A stretch of DNA of 64,000 bases from Palsa-504 sp963787645 (GCA_963787645.1 CAWBDS010000010.1:186001-250000); one strand, 5' to 3'. Numbered from the stretch's first letter, positions 1 through 9,537 are shown. Notes: generated by a model from the sequence alone, not told the origin. Translations and numbers: made by a program.

Positions 1-168
1 CTTAACCGCCACCAGGACGACCCGCGACTGGGCGACTGGGCCTCGGTCCTGTTCAACCAGGCGGTACTCACCCTCGGCGCCCGGATCGACGACCCCGCCG
101 CCTTCGTCACCCGCCTCAACGACCTCCTCGCCGCGCTGGCTATCGATGAGGAGGGCGGCGAAGGTTAG
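1..168 (+). CDS. htpG: Chaperone HtpG (Hsp90), C-terminal end only
   Basis: Partial gene: the open frame enters from before base 1 and stops at TAG 166-168, giving the last 55 residues. The segment DDPRLGDWASVLFNQAVLTL followed by a DPAAFVTRLNDLL stretch matches the end of the Hsp90 C-terminal dimerisation domain (bacterial HtpG ends in a WxxLLxDQALL...DPxxFxxRxNxLL pattern). HtpG is a cytosolic ATP-dependent chaperone. The stop overlaps the stop of the convergent TPP enzyme. Family assignment rests on this short tail only. Confidence 0.75.
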   Translation, partial: LNRHQDDPRLGDWASVLFNQAVLTLGARIDDPAAFVTRLNDLLAALAIDEEGGEG

Positions 169-1925
169 ACGGCGGGGAGGTGGACGCTGATCACGGCGGA
201 GCGGCCGCCGCGGACGACGGCTAGGGCGTCCTTGAGGATTGCGGGCAGCTCATCGGGGTCGTCGACGGTGGCGGCGTAGGCGCCGCCGGCCGCGGCCGCG
301 ATGCCGGCCAGGTCGGCCTCGGGCTCGAACGAGACGTGGAAGTCGTCCGCGGCCGCGGCGGCGCCCTGGCCATGCACCCGAAGCGTGGAGAACTTGGGCG
401 CGGCCCAGCCCCGGTTGTCATAGATCACGGTCAGCGACGGGGTGTCATACCGGCGCGCGACCCACTGGGCCGAGGCTGGCACCCCGAACAAGTAGGAACC
501 GTCACCGACCAGGGATACCACGGTCCGTTCGGCAGAAGAAGCGAGCTTAGCCCCGACGGCGCCGCCACCAGTGAAGCCCAGAGAACCGCCGCCGGACCCC
601 AGGTATGACCCGGGGATGCTGGGCCGCAGGTGTTCGGCGACGATCTGGTAGTTGGTGATCGCTTCGGTAAGCACGAGCGAGTCGGTGCCGGCTAGCAGGT
701 CCCGGACGCACGCGGTCAGGTACCGGGGGGTGATCACACCGTCCGCGGGCTGCTCGAGTGCGTCCAGAGCGGCGATGCGAGCCTGGTGAGCGGCGGCGAG
801 CTGTGCCCGGCGGGTCTCCACTAGCTGGGCTTCGGCCAGATTTTCATCCCGAACGAGCCGGGCGATCTGCGCCAAGGCCACCTGGGAGCCGGCCGCGGCG
901 AAGCGCCGCGCGGCGATCTGCCACAGGGGCATGGTGGGCCGTAGGGGGTCGACGTCGATGACGTAGATCGCGGCGTCGGGCGCGGGCCGGTTGGTGGCCG
1001 GGATCCACGGCACATGGCTGTCGACGACCAAGATGACGTCGGCTTCGGCTAGCGCCGGATGCTGGTCGGTGGTGGTGAACTGGTAGCCGCAGTGCAGCGG
1101 GTGGTCCCCGGGGAAGTTGGCGCAGAACGCGGCTGACTCCAGCACACCGATGGCGAGCTGCTCGGCCAGCTCGACCAGCACCGGCACCGCGCCGGGGTTC
1201 CGGCCAAGGTAGGACGTGACGATGAGCGGGTGCCGGGCGCGGGCCAGCGCGGTCGCGATCTCGCGGGTCACCCCGGTGGTCAGCGCGGCCGGCTCGACCG
1301 GCCGGAACTGCGCCGGATCCACGGTGTACGGCTCGAGCGGCTCCTCCATCACCTCGCGCGAGCCGATCAGGTACACCAGGCCGGCCGGGTCGCTGCGCGC
1401 GATCTGCAGGGCCCGGTGGACGAGCTGCTTGACATTGCGCCCGCTGCGGATCTCGTTGTCGTACTTGACGAAGCCGCGCAGGATGCCGCGCTGGTCGCGG
1501 GCGTCCTGGATCCAGTGGATGAACTCGTTGCGGCTACCGGGCAGCTCGCCTTCCTGCGTATGCGGGGAGGTGCCGGCGAAGATCAGCACCGGGACGTGGC
1601 CGCGCATCGCGTTGTTGACCTCGCCGCCGAGGTTCTGGGTGCCGTCGCCCACGTGTACTAGCACGGCCTGCGGCTGCCCGGTCACGCTGGCGTAGGCGTG
1701 TGCGGCGGACAACGCGACCGTCTCGTGCGGGCAGATGATCAGGCGCGGGAACGCGCTTTCCCGGCCTTCGGCCCGGGCTTGGGCGTACGCCTCGATCAGG
1801 CCCGGATGGTCGCTGCCGAGGTTGGCGAAGGCGTAGCTGACGCCAGCCTCGGCGAGAGCCTCGAGAAAAGCCGTGCTGGTCGTGTAACCAGCAGTGCTGG
1901 TATGGCCGCCTACGGCGGCGGGCAT
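165..1925 (-). CDS. Thiamine pyrophosphate-dependent enzyme, acetolactate synthase-like
   Basis: 586 residues, the usual size for the ThDP enzyme family that includes acetolactate synthase, benzoylformate decarboxylase and benzaldehyde lyase. An N-terminal pyrimidine-binding domain carries the expected glutamate region (CPHETVALSAAHAYA, about 65-80), followed by a central domain. The C-terminal PP domain has the ThDP/Mg motif GDGSYLFGVP (about 475) with the DNRGW asparagine 25-30 residues later. The start lies 3 bases after the cvnD stop, so it may be the last gene of the conservon transcript. Substrate cannot be told from sequence; a true IlvB would usually sit next to ilvN, which is absent here. 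Confidence 0.85.
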   Translation of the reverse strand: MPAAVGGHTSTAGYTTSTAFLEALAEAGVSYAFANLGSDHPGLIEAYAQARAEGRESAFPRLIICPHETVALSAAHAYASVTGQPQAVLVHVGDGTQNLGGEVNNAMRGHVPVLIFAGTSPHTQEGELPGSRNEFIHWIQDARDQRGILRGFVKYDNEIRSGRNVKQLVHRALQIARSDPAGLVYLIGSREVMEEPLEPYTVDPAQFRPVEPAALTTGVTREIATALARARHPLIVTSYLGRNPGAVPVLVELAEQLAIGVLESAAFCANFPGDHPLHCGYQFTTTDQHPALAEADVILVVDSHVPWIPATNRPAPDAAIYVIDVDPLRPTMPLWQIAARRFAAAGSQVALAQIARLVRDENLAEAQLVETRRAQLAAAHQARIAALDALEQPADGVITPRYLTACVRDLLAGTDSLVLTEAITNYQIVAEHLRPSIPGSYLGSGGGSLGFTGGGAVGAKLASSAERTVVSLVGDGSYLFGVPASAQWVARRYDTPSLTVIYDNRGWAAPKFSTLRVHGQGAAAAADDFHVSFEPEADLAGIAAAAGGAYAATVDDPDELPAILKDALAVVRGGRSAVISVHLPAV

Positions 1926-1928
1926 GAA

Positions 1929-2480
1929 TCAGTACCGTCCAGCGGTCTGCATGGACATCGCGTGCTCGACCAGGGTGACCAGGGTGGCCTTGGTCGACTC
2001 CCGGTTCCGCGCGTCGCACGGGATCACCGGTACGTCGGGTGAGATGGCCAGCGCCTCGCTAACGTCACGGGACCGGTGCGGGAACTGTCCGTGGAAGCCG
2101 TTGATCCCGATTACGAACGGCAGCCCGGACGCCTCGAAGTAGTCGACCGCGGGGAAGGAATCGGCCAGGCGGCGGGTGTCGACCAGCACGACCGCGCCGA
2201 TGGCACCCTGGATCAGGTCGTCCCACATGAACCAGAACCGGTGCTGGCCGGGCGTGCCAAACATGTACAGCACCAAGTCCTTATCCAGCGTGATACGCCC
2301 GAAGTCCATGGCCACCGTGGTCGTGGACTTGTCCGGCACGTGCGACAGGTCATCGACGTCGGTGCTGGCCACGGTCATCACGGCCTCGGTGGTCAGCGGA
2401 GTGATCTCCGACACCGAGCCCACGAAGGTCGTCTTGCCTACACCGAAACCGCCAGCCACGACGATCTTCACCGACGTCAT
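1929..2480 (-). CDS. cvnD: Conservon GTP/ATP-binding protein (CvnD)
   Basis: 183 residues from ATG 2480; the open frame runs upstream to 2612 but would overlap cvnC, so the internal start before TSVKIVVAGGFGVGKTTF is preferred. P-loop GGFGVGKT lies at about residues 9-16, followed by a Ras-like switch region and FGTPGQHRFW (the G3-like DxxG position reads GTPG). CvnD proteins are small GTPases acting with the roadblock protein CvnB and kinase-like CvnA at the membrane in actinomycetes. Fourth gene of the cvnA-B-C-D cluster, 31 bases after cvnC. Confidence 0.93.
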   Translation of the reverse strand: MTSVKIVVAGGFGVGKTTFVGSVSEITPLTTEAVMTVASTDVDDLSHVPDKSTTTVAMDFGRITLDKDLVLYMFGTPGQHRFWFMWDDLIQGAIGAVVLVDTRRLADSFPAVDYFEASGLPFVIGINGFHGQFPHRSRDVSEALAISPDVPVIPCDARNRESTKATLVTLVEHAMSMQTAGRY

Positions 2481-2511
2481 GGCGGGAGCGTCGGCCCTGG
2501 GCTGCGCGACG

Positions 2512-2994
2512 CTAGATCTTACGGAGTCCACTGAGCACCCTTTCGAGCAGATGGAGGTCCGGACGGCCCTCCGAGTCATCGCGCTGGTGGATGCGGACGA
2601 GCCCGTCCGCACTCATATCCGCGATGAGAATCCTGGCCACGCCGAGCGGCAACCGCAACACCGCCGACACCTCCGCCACCGACCTCCAGTCCCGGCAGAA
2701 CTGCAGGATCGCCTGGCACTCCGGTGCCAGTACGGATAGATCCCGAGGCTCCAGGACGGTGGCGGTCACCAGAGCCTCGATGGCGAGCTGGTACCGGGGC
2801 TGCGTGCGCCCACCGGTAACCGTATACGGCCGGACGAGCCTGGTGGTCCCGTCCTCCTCAGCCGCAAAGCCGAAACCGGACCTTGCCGGTCCCGGCCCTT
2901 CGTCCCACAAGCCGGCCCGGGCTCCTGCACTCTGCCAGGAACCAGGCAAGCCCACGAACGGTGACCGGTCGTCACTTCGCCCTTGGCCAGCCAC
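2512..2994 (-). CDS. cvnC: Conservon DUF742 protein (CvnC)
   Basis: 160 residues. The hallmark RLVRPYTVTGGRTQP lies near residue 52 and begins the DUF742 domain. The downstream winged-helix-like part contains LPLGVARILIADMSADGLV. The N-terminal 45 residues are low-complexity and poorly conserved in this family. Third gene of the conservon, 12 bases after cvnB. Function is as an accessory of the membrane-associated G-protein-like complex; its biochemical role is not settled. Confidence 0.92.
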   Translation of the reverse strand: MAGQGRSDDRSPFVGLPGSWQSAGARAGLWDEGPGPARSGFGFAAEEDGTTRLVRPYTVTGGRTQPRYQLAIEALVTATVLEPRDLSVLAPECQAILQFCRDWRSVAEVSAVLRLPLGVARILIADMSADGLVRIHQRDDSEGRPDLHLLERVLSGLRKI

Positions 2995-3006
2995 TTAAAC
3001 CTCCGG

Positions 3007-3447
3007 TCACCTTCGCCCGTCACCGGGGATGGCAGCTTGCATGACGCCGCGGGTGGCGGGCGTCAGTACTCGCCCGGCCCGCTCAACCAGCAGGGTCATC
3101 TCGTAGGCCACGAGACCGAGATCGCAGGTCGACGCGGCGAGCACAGCAAGGCTGGAGCCGTTGCTGATCGCCATGACCACCAGCACACCTCGCTGCATCT
3201 CTACCACAGTCTGCACGACCGCGCCGCCCTCGAAAACCCGCGACGCGCCCTGGGTCAAGCTGGTCAGCCCCGAGGTGACCGCGGCCAGCTGATCGGCCCG
3301 CTCTTGGGGAAAACCGGCGCTGAACGCGAGCGGCAGGCCATCGGATGACACCACCACCGCGTGCGCGACATCGGGGACCCGCTCCACGAAGTTCGTGATC
3401 AGCCAGTTGAGGTCCTGCGCGGGGCGCCCTGGCGTGCTCATGGGCAC
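3007..3447 (-). CDS. cvnB: Roadblock/LC7 protein (CvnB)
   Basis: 146 residues. DLNWLITNFVERVPDVAHAV at the N-terminus starts the roadblock/LC7 fold typical of CvnB, with the DGLPLA strand and the MQRGVLVVMAI strand visible. Two ATG starts (3447 and 3441) are possible; the later gives the usual MSTPG-type beginning. CvnB is thought to modulate the CvnD GTPase. Spaced 73 bases after cvnA and 12 bases before cvnC. Confidence 0.93.
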   Translation of the reverse strand: MPMSTPGRPAQDLNWLITNFVERVPDVAHAVVVSSDGLPLAFSAGFPQERADQLAAVTSGLTSLTQGASRVFEGGAVVQTVVEMQRGVLVVMAISNGSSLAVLAASTCDLGLVAYEMTLLVERAGRVLTPATRGVMQAAIPGDGRR

Positions 3448-3520
3448 TCCTCTCGTCGCCCGTTCATACAGGTTCCTCCTCCTGGTTTCGTGGTGCGTGG
3501 GACTTCAAGCTTCATCGGTC

Positions 3521-6500
3521 CTACGACTCCTCGGTCTGGGGTGCGGCGGCGCGGCCCTCGCGCACGCCTCGCTGGAAGCTGGCCATGCGGGTTCTGGCCA
3601 CATCCGGCGATCTGGCCGGTAGGTCGACTTCGGTGTCGCCGCCTCCGCCGCCAACCGAGCCGGGTACGAGGTTAGCCCTCGGCACCCGTCTGGGCAGGCC
3701 CGCCTGGGTGGTATCTCCCGCCGACGGCGCCGCGAGCGCCTGGGCGGCTCGCCAGCCTTCGTCGGCGGGCGAGGTCCACGCCTGGGCGGCCACCTGGCCG
3801 GACTGGGCGGCCACCTGGCCGGACTGGACCCCTTGGGCCCCTTGGCCCCCCTGGACCCCTTGAGCGGGTGCTGGGGCCCGTGCTGTGGTGACGTTCTTGC
3901 CGCTGCGGCGGAACCAGTCCGACTCGAGCGAGTCGAAGATCGGCAGCCGCGACTCCTGGACGCTGGGGGGCGGGACCATCACCTGGCCGGAATCGGCCGC
4001 GCTCTCCGTCCCCTGGGCACCGTTCGGCCCGGAGTCGCCCGCGCTGGGACCATCCCCGCCGTACACGTTCTGGCTGCCGATCGCCGGAATGGCGGGCGCC
4101 TGCGGTGGCGCCTGCCCGCCGAACGAGGGCAGCCTGCTGGGGCCAAGGCCCGCGGCGCCGCCCGGCGTCGCCGAAGGGCGGGGGGCGATCTCGTTCGCAC
4201 CGTCGTCGACCGCGCCGTTGGTGGGCGTCGTGCTCCTGTTGCCGTTGGGCCGCCCGCGCGCCGGAAGCGTCTCCCCCGAGCCATTCCCGGCGCCCGGGAC
4301 CGAGCCCCTCGCGTCCGGGCCGGCGTCCGCGGCCGGAGTGAAGTTCGGGGCCGTCGGCGCCGACGGCGGGATGGACGAGAACCTCGGGATGCGCGCGGCC
4401 GCGGTGGCTTGTGCTTCCGCCGAGGTCGCCGAGGGCGGTGCGGACAGCGACGGCGCTGGCCCGTAGTCGTCGGCCTCGAAGCGGCGGAGCCGACCGAGCG
4501 GCGGCGCCACCTCGGCCGCGGCCACCGTGTCGGGCAGCCAGATCAGCGCGGTCAGGCCGCCGGCCTGCCCATGCCGCAGGCGGACCCGGACGCCGTGCCG
4601 AGCGGCCAGCCGGCCGACCACGAACAGGCCCATCCGGCGGGACACCGCGACGTCGACCACCGGCGGGTTGTCCAGCCGCCAGTTGGCGTGCGACATTTCC
4701 TGGTCTGAGATGCCCACACCGTTGTCGGTGATGTCCAGCAGCACGCCACCGCTGCTCAGCGGCTGGCCGGACACATACACCTGGCTGTCTTCGGGCGAGA
4801 ACGTGGTCGCGTTCTCCACGATCTCCGCGACCAGGTGCACGACGTCGTTGACGGCCTGGCCGACGACCACGATCCCGGGCTGCACGTTGAGGACGACCCG
4901 CTCGTACTGCTCGATCTCGGAGATCGCCGCGCGCAGCACGTCGACCAGCGCCACCGGCTGGCTCCAGCGCCGGGTCACCTCGTGACCGGCCAGAACCAGC
5001 AGGTTCTCGGAGTTGCGGCGCATGCGGGTGGCCAGGTGGTCCAGCCGGAACAGGCTGGACAGGCGGCCGGAGTCCTGCTCGCTCTGCTCGAGGGAGTCGA
5101 TCAGCGACAGCTGCCGCTCGATCAGCGACTGGCTGCGCCGGGACAGGTTGATGAACATGGCGTTCAGGTTGCCGCGCAGCATGGCTTCGTCCGCGGCCAG
5201 CCGGACCGCCTCCCGGTGAACCTGGTCGAACGCCCGCGCGACCTCACCGATCTCGTCGGTGGAGTCGACCCCGATCGGCTCGATGTCGACGCTCTCGTCC
5301 GCGCCCTCGCTCTGGCTGAGCCGTAGCACCATCGTCGGCAGCCGGCGGCCGGCCACGTCGAGCGCGTCAGCGCGGAGCTTGCGCAGCGGGCGGATCAGCG
5401 AGCGGGCCACGATGATCCCGACCAGCGCGACCAGGAGCAGCAGCAGCAGGGTCACCAGGCTGATGACCAGCAGGTCCGTCTGGGCGTTGGACCTGGACGT
5501 ATCGGCCAGCGTGGAGATGTTGCCGGTCAGACCGTCGGTGACTTGCCTTATCTTGCCGATGGTGGACGACATGGCGCCGTCCACGTTGGTCGGAGCCAGG
5601 ATGCCCTGCTGCTGCTGGGTGAGCCGGTGCGGCCCGTTGCCGATAAGCAACGCCTCCGCGAGTGATTCCTGGTTGTCGGCGGTAGCGACCGGCTGCCCGG
5701 TCACCGTGTTGGTGTAGTTCTGCTGTTCGGCCAGAGGGACCGCGGCCTTGAAGTTGGCCAGGTCCACTGTTTCCTGCCGCTGTGCCTGCAGGAGGCTGGT
5801 GTCGTTGTCGGGCGATAGCGACGGCGGCGACAAGCTGACCGCCTCGAGCATGAGGGCCCGCTGAACCGACGCGGAGTCTTGGACCTGGAGCAGTGCGCCC
5901 AAGGCGATGACGTCGCTACGGAGATCGGTACCGGAGGCCTCGTTCCCGACCACGCTGCTGAATGTGTTCGCGGGCTGGATGATGTTCACGGCGTAGGCCT
6001 GCATGATTCCCGTATCGGGGAATTGCGTGTTGGCCACCGCCGCGCGGACGTACGGCAGGGTTTGCACCCCCACTTGCAGCGCGTTCACCGCCTGCACCAC
6101 GGCGAGCTGATAGCCGCCGCCGACCGTGATGCCGTTGGTCAAGGCGGTGACCCCGGCGGCGGCGCTATCGGTGGCCCGCTGCGCGGTCCTCAGCTTGGCC
6201 GAGAAAGCACTCCTATTCGCTGTGGAGGCGATCGAGTAGTCTCGTTCATCCTCGAGCGCCTGGATATACCTGACCACCGCGCTGTTGAGCTGGGCGAGGT
6301 GCTGAACCCGGCCGGTCGTCTGCCAGTTGCCGACGTCCACGTTGATGGTCAGCGCACCGAGCACCGCCGCGGTCAGGAACGGCACCGCGATCAGGGCGGC
6401 CAGCCGCCACCGGACGCGCCAGTTGCTGAGGGCGAACCGCGACCGCGTCGAGCGGGGCGGTCGCGGCTGGGAGGTCCCGGCCAGGCCGGTCCCGGACGGG

Positions 6501-6742
6501 GACTCCACCTGAGGCTGGGCCACGACCGCGGACTGCGGTCCCGAGCTCGCCGCGTCCCGTCCCCCGACGGCAGCCGAGCCGTCAGTGGTGGCTCTTCCGC
6601 CCGCGAGAGGCACCGAACCCTCCCCGCCGGCTGGCCCCGCGCTGACGGTCCCGGCCCCACCAGATGGGTCGCCGGGGTTCGTCACCGATCGTCTACGCAC
6701 TACGTTCGCACCTCGCATCGGCAAGCCCGAGCCAGCGCACAT
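3521..6742 (-). CDS. cvnA: Nitrate/nitrite-sensor HAMP histidine-kinase-like protein (CvnA)
   Basis: 1073 residues from ATG 6742; ATG 6718 (MRGANVVRR) is an alternative. In order: low-complexity cytosolic leader (1-110); membrane segment about 112-132; extracytoplasmic nitrate/nitrite-sensing-type helical domain to about 425; second membrane segment (LLVISLVTLLLLLLVALVG); HAMP; helical domain with NLSRRSQSLIERQLSLID; HATPase with EIVENATTFSPEDSQV and DITDNGVGIS; then about 330 residues rich in Pro, Ala and Gly. The tail contains an exact tandem repeat at 3782-3823 (two 21-bp units encoding SGQVAAQ). There is no clear phosphoacceptor histidine block, as is usual for CvnA. It heads the conservon. 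Confidence 0.93.
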   Translation of the reverse strand: MCAGSGLPMRGANVVRRRSVTNPGDPSGGAGTVSAGPAGGEGSVPLAGGRATTDGSAAVGGRDAASSGPQSAVVAQPQVESPSGTGLAGTSQPRPPRSTRSRFALSNWRVRWRLAALIAVPFLTAAVLGALTINVDVGNWQTTGRVQHLAQLNSAVVRYIQALEDERDYSIASTANRSAFSAKLRTAQRATDSAAAGVTALTNGITVGGGYQLAVVQAVNALQVGVQTLPYVRAAVANTQFPDTGIMQAYAVNIIQPANTFSSVVGNEASGTDLRSDVIALGALLQVQDSASVQRALMLEAVSLSPPSLSPDNDTSLLQAQRQETVDLANFKAAVPLAEQQNYTNTVTGQPVATADNQESLAEALLIGNGPHRLTQQQQGILAPTNVDGAMSSTIGKIRQVTDGLTGNISTLADTSRSNAQTDLLVISLVTLLLLLLVALVGIIVARSLIRPLRKLRADALDVAGRRLPTMVLRLSQSEGADESVDIEPIGVDSTDEIGEVARAFDQVHREAVRLAADEAMLRGNLNAMFINLSRRSQSLIERQLSLIDSLEQSEQDSGRLSSLFRLDHLATRMRRNSENLLVLAGHEVTRRWSQPVALVDVLRAAISEIEQYERVVLNVQPGIVVVGQAVNDVVHLVAEIVENATTFSPEDSQVYVSGQPLSSGGVLLDITDNGVGISDQEMSHANWRLDNPPVVDVAVSRRMGLFVVGRLAARHGVRVRLRHGQAGGLTALIWLPDTVAAAEVAPPLGRLRRFEADDYGPAPSLSAPPSATSAEAQATAAARIPRFSSIPPSAPTAPNFTPAADAGPDARGSVPGAGNGSGETLPARGRPNGNRSTTPTNGAVDDGANEIAPRPSATPGGAAGLGPSRLPSFGGQAPPQAPAIPAIGSQNVYGGDGPSAGDSGPNGAQGTESAADSGQVMVPPPSVQESRLPIFDSLESDWFRRSGKNVTTARAPAPAQGVQGGQGAQGVQSGQVAAQSGQVAAQAWTSPADEGWRAAQALAAPSAGDTTQAGLPRRVPRANLVPGSVGGGGGDTEVDLPARSPDVARTRMASFQRGVREGRAAAPQTEES

Positions 6743-7209
6743 GCCCGGCTGAAGCGGCGCAAGCTACTCTCCCTACGCACCCTGTTTTCCCTTTTTGCAA
6801 CGATCGCCGCCGCTCGGGCAACAAGGCAGCCGAGCCACACTCTCACGTTACAAATCGGGTAAGGACATACAATCATCTTCTGGGTGGCCGCCACGAGACA
6901 TTCGCCAGTAAACCGGCGAGATCTTCGCCGAGAAGGTCAATCGCGCCGTCTGGCTTAGGCGGGGGTCGGCCGAATCAAGTTGGCAATTAGTAATCGCATA
7001 GTAACCTTCCGTACTGCTTCCGGCCTGCGGCGGTCCGTCGCCAGCCCGGTTACGGCCTCAGGGAAGTAACGCGGACACAAGCGGCAAGTGCCAGCTAATC
7101 AGCCTATTATGATGATAATGCCGCGCCGATTGTTAGCTCATTAGGATCACGCCGAATAGCACGCTCGCGGCCAGGACTAGGCGCGCCGATGCCCAGCCGC
7201 TGCTACCGG
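6743..7209. other. Non-coding region between cvnA and the gntR-liv block
   Basis: About 470 bases without a credible gene. The part nearest cvnA should hold the conservon promoter. An AT-rich patch at about 7096-7143 (reading CTAATCAGCC TATTATGATG) stands out from the GC-rich surroundings and could be a promoter or operator. I could not assign a specific site. Confidence 0.4.
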
Positions 7210-7926
7210 TCATTGCTGCGGCAGGTACTTAATACTGCCCAGGACGTGGTCGCGGATTATCGCGGCCACCTGCTCCTCATCTCTGTGTTTGAGCGCCCTG
7301 ACCAGAGCATCGTGCTGCCGAGCCGATTCCTCGTGCGGCCGCCCGGCTTGCGGGCCGCGCGGGAACGACCGCCACAGCAACCTCATGAGGAGAAGCAGCA
7401 TCGGCGAGCGTGCGCACTCGTAGACCCGAAAATGAAACTGCCGGTTGAGTTCCGCCAGCCGGTCGTCACCCGGCAGGCACGCCGCAACCTCCCGGTGACG
7501 GGCTTCGATATCCGCGATGTCATCGTCGGTGATCTTGGCCACGGCAAGGCTTCCCGCCAGCGCCTCCAGGGCGGCCAAGATCCGGTAGTTCTCTTCCAGC
7601 TTCTCCGACTCAGTGCGCGCGACGGTGGCGCCCCGGTGCACGTCGGTAACCACCAGACCCTCTGACTCGAGCCGCCGGAGCGCCTCGCGCACCGGCGTGT
7701 AGCTCACGTCAAACTGTTCGGCAAGGTCACGCTGCCGAAGCGGCGTGCCCGGCGACAGCAGACCGTCCGTAATGAGGTCTCTGATTACGTCCGTCACCAT
7801 GTCACTCTTGCTGACGTATGTGCCCCGTGGCCGCATCATCGGCTGCCGCACCGGGGCAGCTGGATCGTCGCTGGTTCCGCCCGGGCGATCGGAGGCGGAG
7901 CCTCCCCGATCGCCGGCCTCGGTCAT
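7210..7926 (-). CDS. GntR-family regulator with FCD domain
   Basis: 238 residues. The N-terminal winged helix (about 40-110) contains LRQRDLAEQFDVSYTPVREA and the wing RRLESEGLVVTDVHRGATV. The C-terminal all-helical FCD ligand domain follows (LNRQFHFRVYECARSP and HDALVRALKHRDEEQ carry the metal-binding-type His pattern). ATG overlaps the livF stop by 4 bases, so it is the last gene of the liv operon and probably its autoregulated repressor. FCD regulators usually bind a carboxylate or amino-acid-like effector that matches the neighbouring transport genes. Confidence 0.92.
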   Translation of the reverse strand: MTEAGDRGGSASDRPGGTSDDPAAPVRQPMMRPRGTYVSKSDMVTDVIRDLITDGLLSPGTPLRQRDLAEQFDVSYTPVREALRRLESEGLVVTDVHRGATVARTESEKLEENYRILAALEALAGSLAVAKITDDDIADIEARHREVAACLPGDDRLAELNRQFHFRVYECARSPMLLLLMRLLWRSFPRGPQAGRPHEESARQHDALVRALKHRDEEQVAAIIRDHVLGSIKYLPQQ

Positions 7927-8786
7927 GGCTCTCGACCCGAAGTCGGATGCGTTGGGGTATTGACATCGCGCGCGGCCAGCCCAGACGGAGACTGTCTAGG
8001 CGGGGACTGCACGGCCGGGGAATCGGTTCCGGATTGGCCGAGAAAGACCTCGCGGATGTCGGGCCGAGCGAGAATGTCGCCGGCCGGGCCCGCGATCTCA
8101 ACTCGTCCCGCAACCAGGATGTAGGCCCAGTCAGACACACCGAGCGCCTCGAATGCCTTCTGCTCGACCAGCAGCACGGCCGTCCCGGAGTCGGCCAGCC
8201 GCCGGACCTGGTCCCGCAGCACCGACCGGGACAGCTCCGGCGACAGGCCGGAGGTAGGTTCGTCGAGGACGAGAACGGCCGGCTCGACCATCAGCACTCG
8301 CCCCACCGCGAGCATCTTCCGTTCGCCGCCGCTGAGCTTGCTCGCCGTCCGCGACCGCATGTCCGCCAGGGCCGGGAACGTCGACATCACCTTGTCGATC
8401 CTGGCGGCCAGCTGCGGTTTCGTGAGCAGGTAGCCGCCCATCTCCAGGTTCTCGGTCACCGTCAGGCTGTCGAATACGTCCTTGTTCTGCGGTACGAAGC
8501 CCAGTCCCCGGCGGGCCAGGAGATGCCCGCGCCAGTTCGTCACGTCCCGGTCCTTGAACGTGACCGTGCCGGCCATCACCGGGAGTCGGCCGGTCACGGC
8601 CTTGAGCAAGGTGGACTTGCCGGCGCCGTTCGGCCCGATGACCGAGACCACCTCCCCTGGCCTGACGCTGATGCTCACGTCGGACACGATCGCGGCGCCG
8701 CCGTATCCCGCCGCGACGCCATCTAGGCGCAGGATCGCCGGGCGCCCCTCCCGCTCGCCCGGTGCGCTACCCGATGAGATAGGCAT
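7923..8786 (-). CDS. livF: Branched-chain amino acid-type ABC transporter ATPase (LivF)
   Basis: 287 residues from ATG 8786; the frame is open to 8813. Walker A GPNGAGKST, signature LSGGERKMLAVGR, Walker B VLVLDEPTSGLSP and the switch histidine region (LLVEQKAF, where LivF proteins carry Gln rather than His) are all present. A tail of about 45 residues rich in Pro/Ser extends past the usual end. It overlaps livG by 20 bases. With LivG it powers uptake through LivH/LivM. Confidence 0.93.
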   Translation of the reverse strand: MPISSGSAPGEREGRPAILRLDGVAAGYGGAAIVSDVSISVRPGEVVSVIGPNGAGKSTLLKAVTGRLPVMAGTVTFKDRDVTNWRGHLLARRGLGFVPQNKDVFDSLTVTENLEMGGYLLTKPQLAARIDKVMSTFPALADMRSRTASKLSGGERKMLAVGRVLMVEPAVLVLDEPTSGLSPELSRSVLRDQVRRLADSGTAVLLVEQKAFEALGVSDWAYILVAGRVEIAGPAGDILARPDIREVFLGQSGTDSPAVQSPPRQSPSGLAARDVNTPTHPTSGREP

Positions 8787-9537
8787 CCAGCACCTCTTGA
8801 TCGGAACGGACATCGGCCATGGTCCCCTGCGAGATCACCCGTCCCTGGGCCATGACTACGACGGGGTCACACAGCCGCTCCACCACGGCCAGCTCGTGCT
8901 CGATCATCAGCATCGTGAGACCCTCACCGACCAGGTTGGCCAGATGCTGCTCGATCCTGCGGGCCAGGGACGGGTTCACGCCCGCCATCGGCTCATCGAG
9001 CAGCAGCAGCGCGGGATTGGCCATCAGCCCGCGCATCAGCTCCAGCAGGCGTTTCTGGCCGCCGCTGAGGTTCCCGGCGTACTCATCTTCCTTGGCGGAC
9101 ATGTCGAAGCGGACCAGCAACTGCCGGGCGCGCTCCACCGTTTGCCGCTCCTGCGGCCGCCAGTACCGCTTGCCGAGCGCCGCCTGCCACAGCACCTCGC
9201 CCCGCTGGGCGGGCGCCGCGACCAGCAGGTTCTCCAGTACGGTCAGCCCGGCGAACTCACTGGAGAGCTGAAAGGTGCGGATGATCCCGCGCCGGGCCAC
9301 CTGGTAGGAGGGCAATCCGGTGAGGTCCTTCCCACGGTAGGAAACCGTCCCGGCGCTCGGCTTGAGCGCACCGGCGATGATGTTGAGCGCGGTCGACTTC
9401 CCGGCACCGTTGGGCCCGATCAGCCCGGTGATCCGGCCGGGCGGGACGGTGAAGGACGCGCCGTTCACCGCGTGCACCCCGCCGAACTCGCGATGCAGGT
9501 CCTCAACGACAAGCCCGGGAGCGGAGAGGTCGCTCAT
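8767..9537 (-). CDS. livG: Branched-chain amino acid-type ABC transporter ATPase (LivG)
   Basis: 256 residues from ATG 9537, which overlaps the livM stop as ATGA; the longer open frame upstream is antisense noise inside livM. Walker A GPNGAGKST, the LivG-type insert with IIRTFQLSSEFAGLTVLENL, signature LSGGQKRLLEL, Walker B LLLLDEPMAGVNP, switch IEHEL. Second ATPase of the Liv-type importer. Confidence 0.94.
   Translation of the reverse strand: MSDLSAPGLVVEDLHREFGGVHAVNGASFTVPPGRITGLIGPNGAGKSTALNIIAGALKPSAGTVSYRGKDLTGLPSYQVARRGIIRTFQLSSEFAGLTVLENLLVAAPAQRGEVLWQAALGKRYWRPQERQTVERARQLLVRFDMSAKEDEYAGNLSGGQKRLLELMRGLMANPALLLLDEPMAGVNPSLARRIEQHLANLVGEGLTMLMIEHELAVVERLCDPVVVMAQGRVISQGTMADVRSDQEVLDAYLIG

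Noticed and set aside
5879..6862. Long plus-strand frame opposite cvnA (327 codons)
   Set aside because: Arg/Gly/His-rich antisense shadow of a clear gene; such frames are expected with GC-rich third positions.
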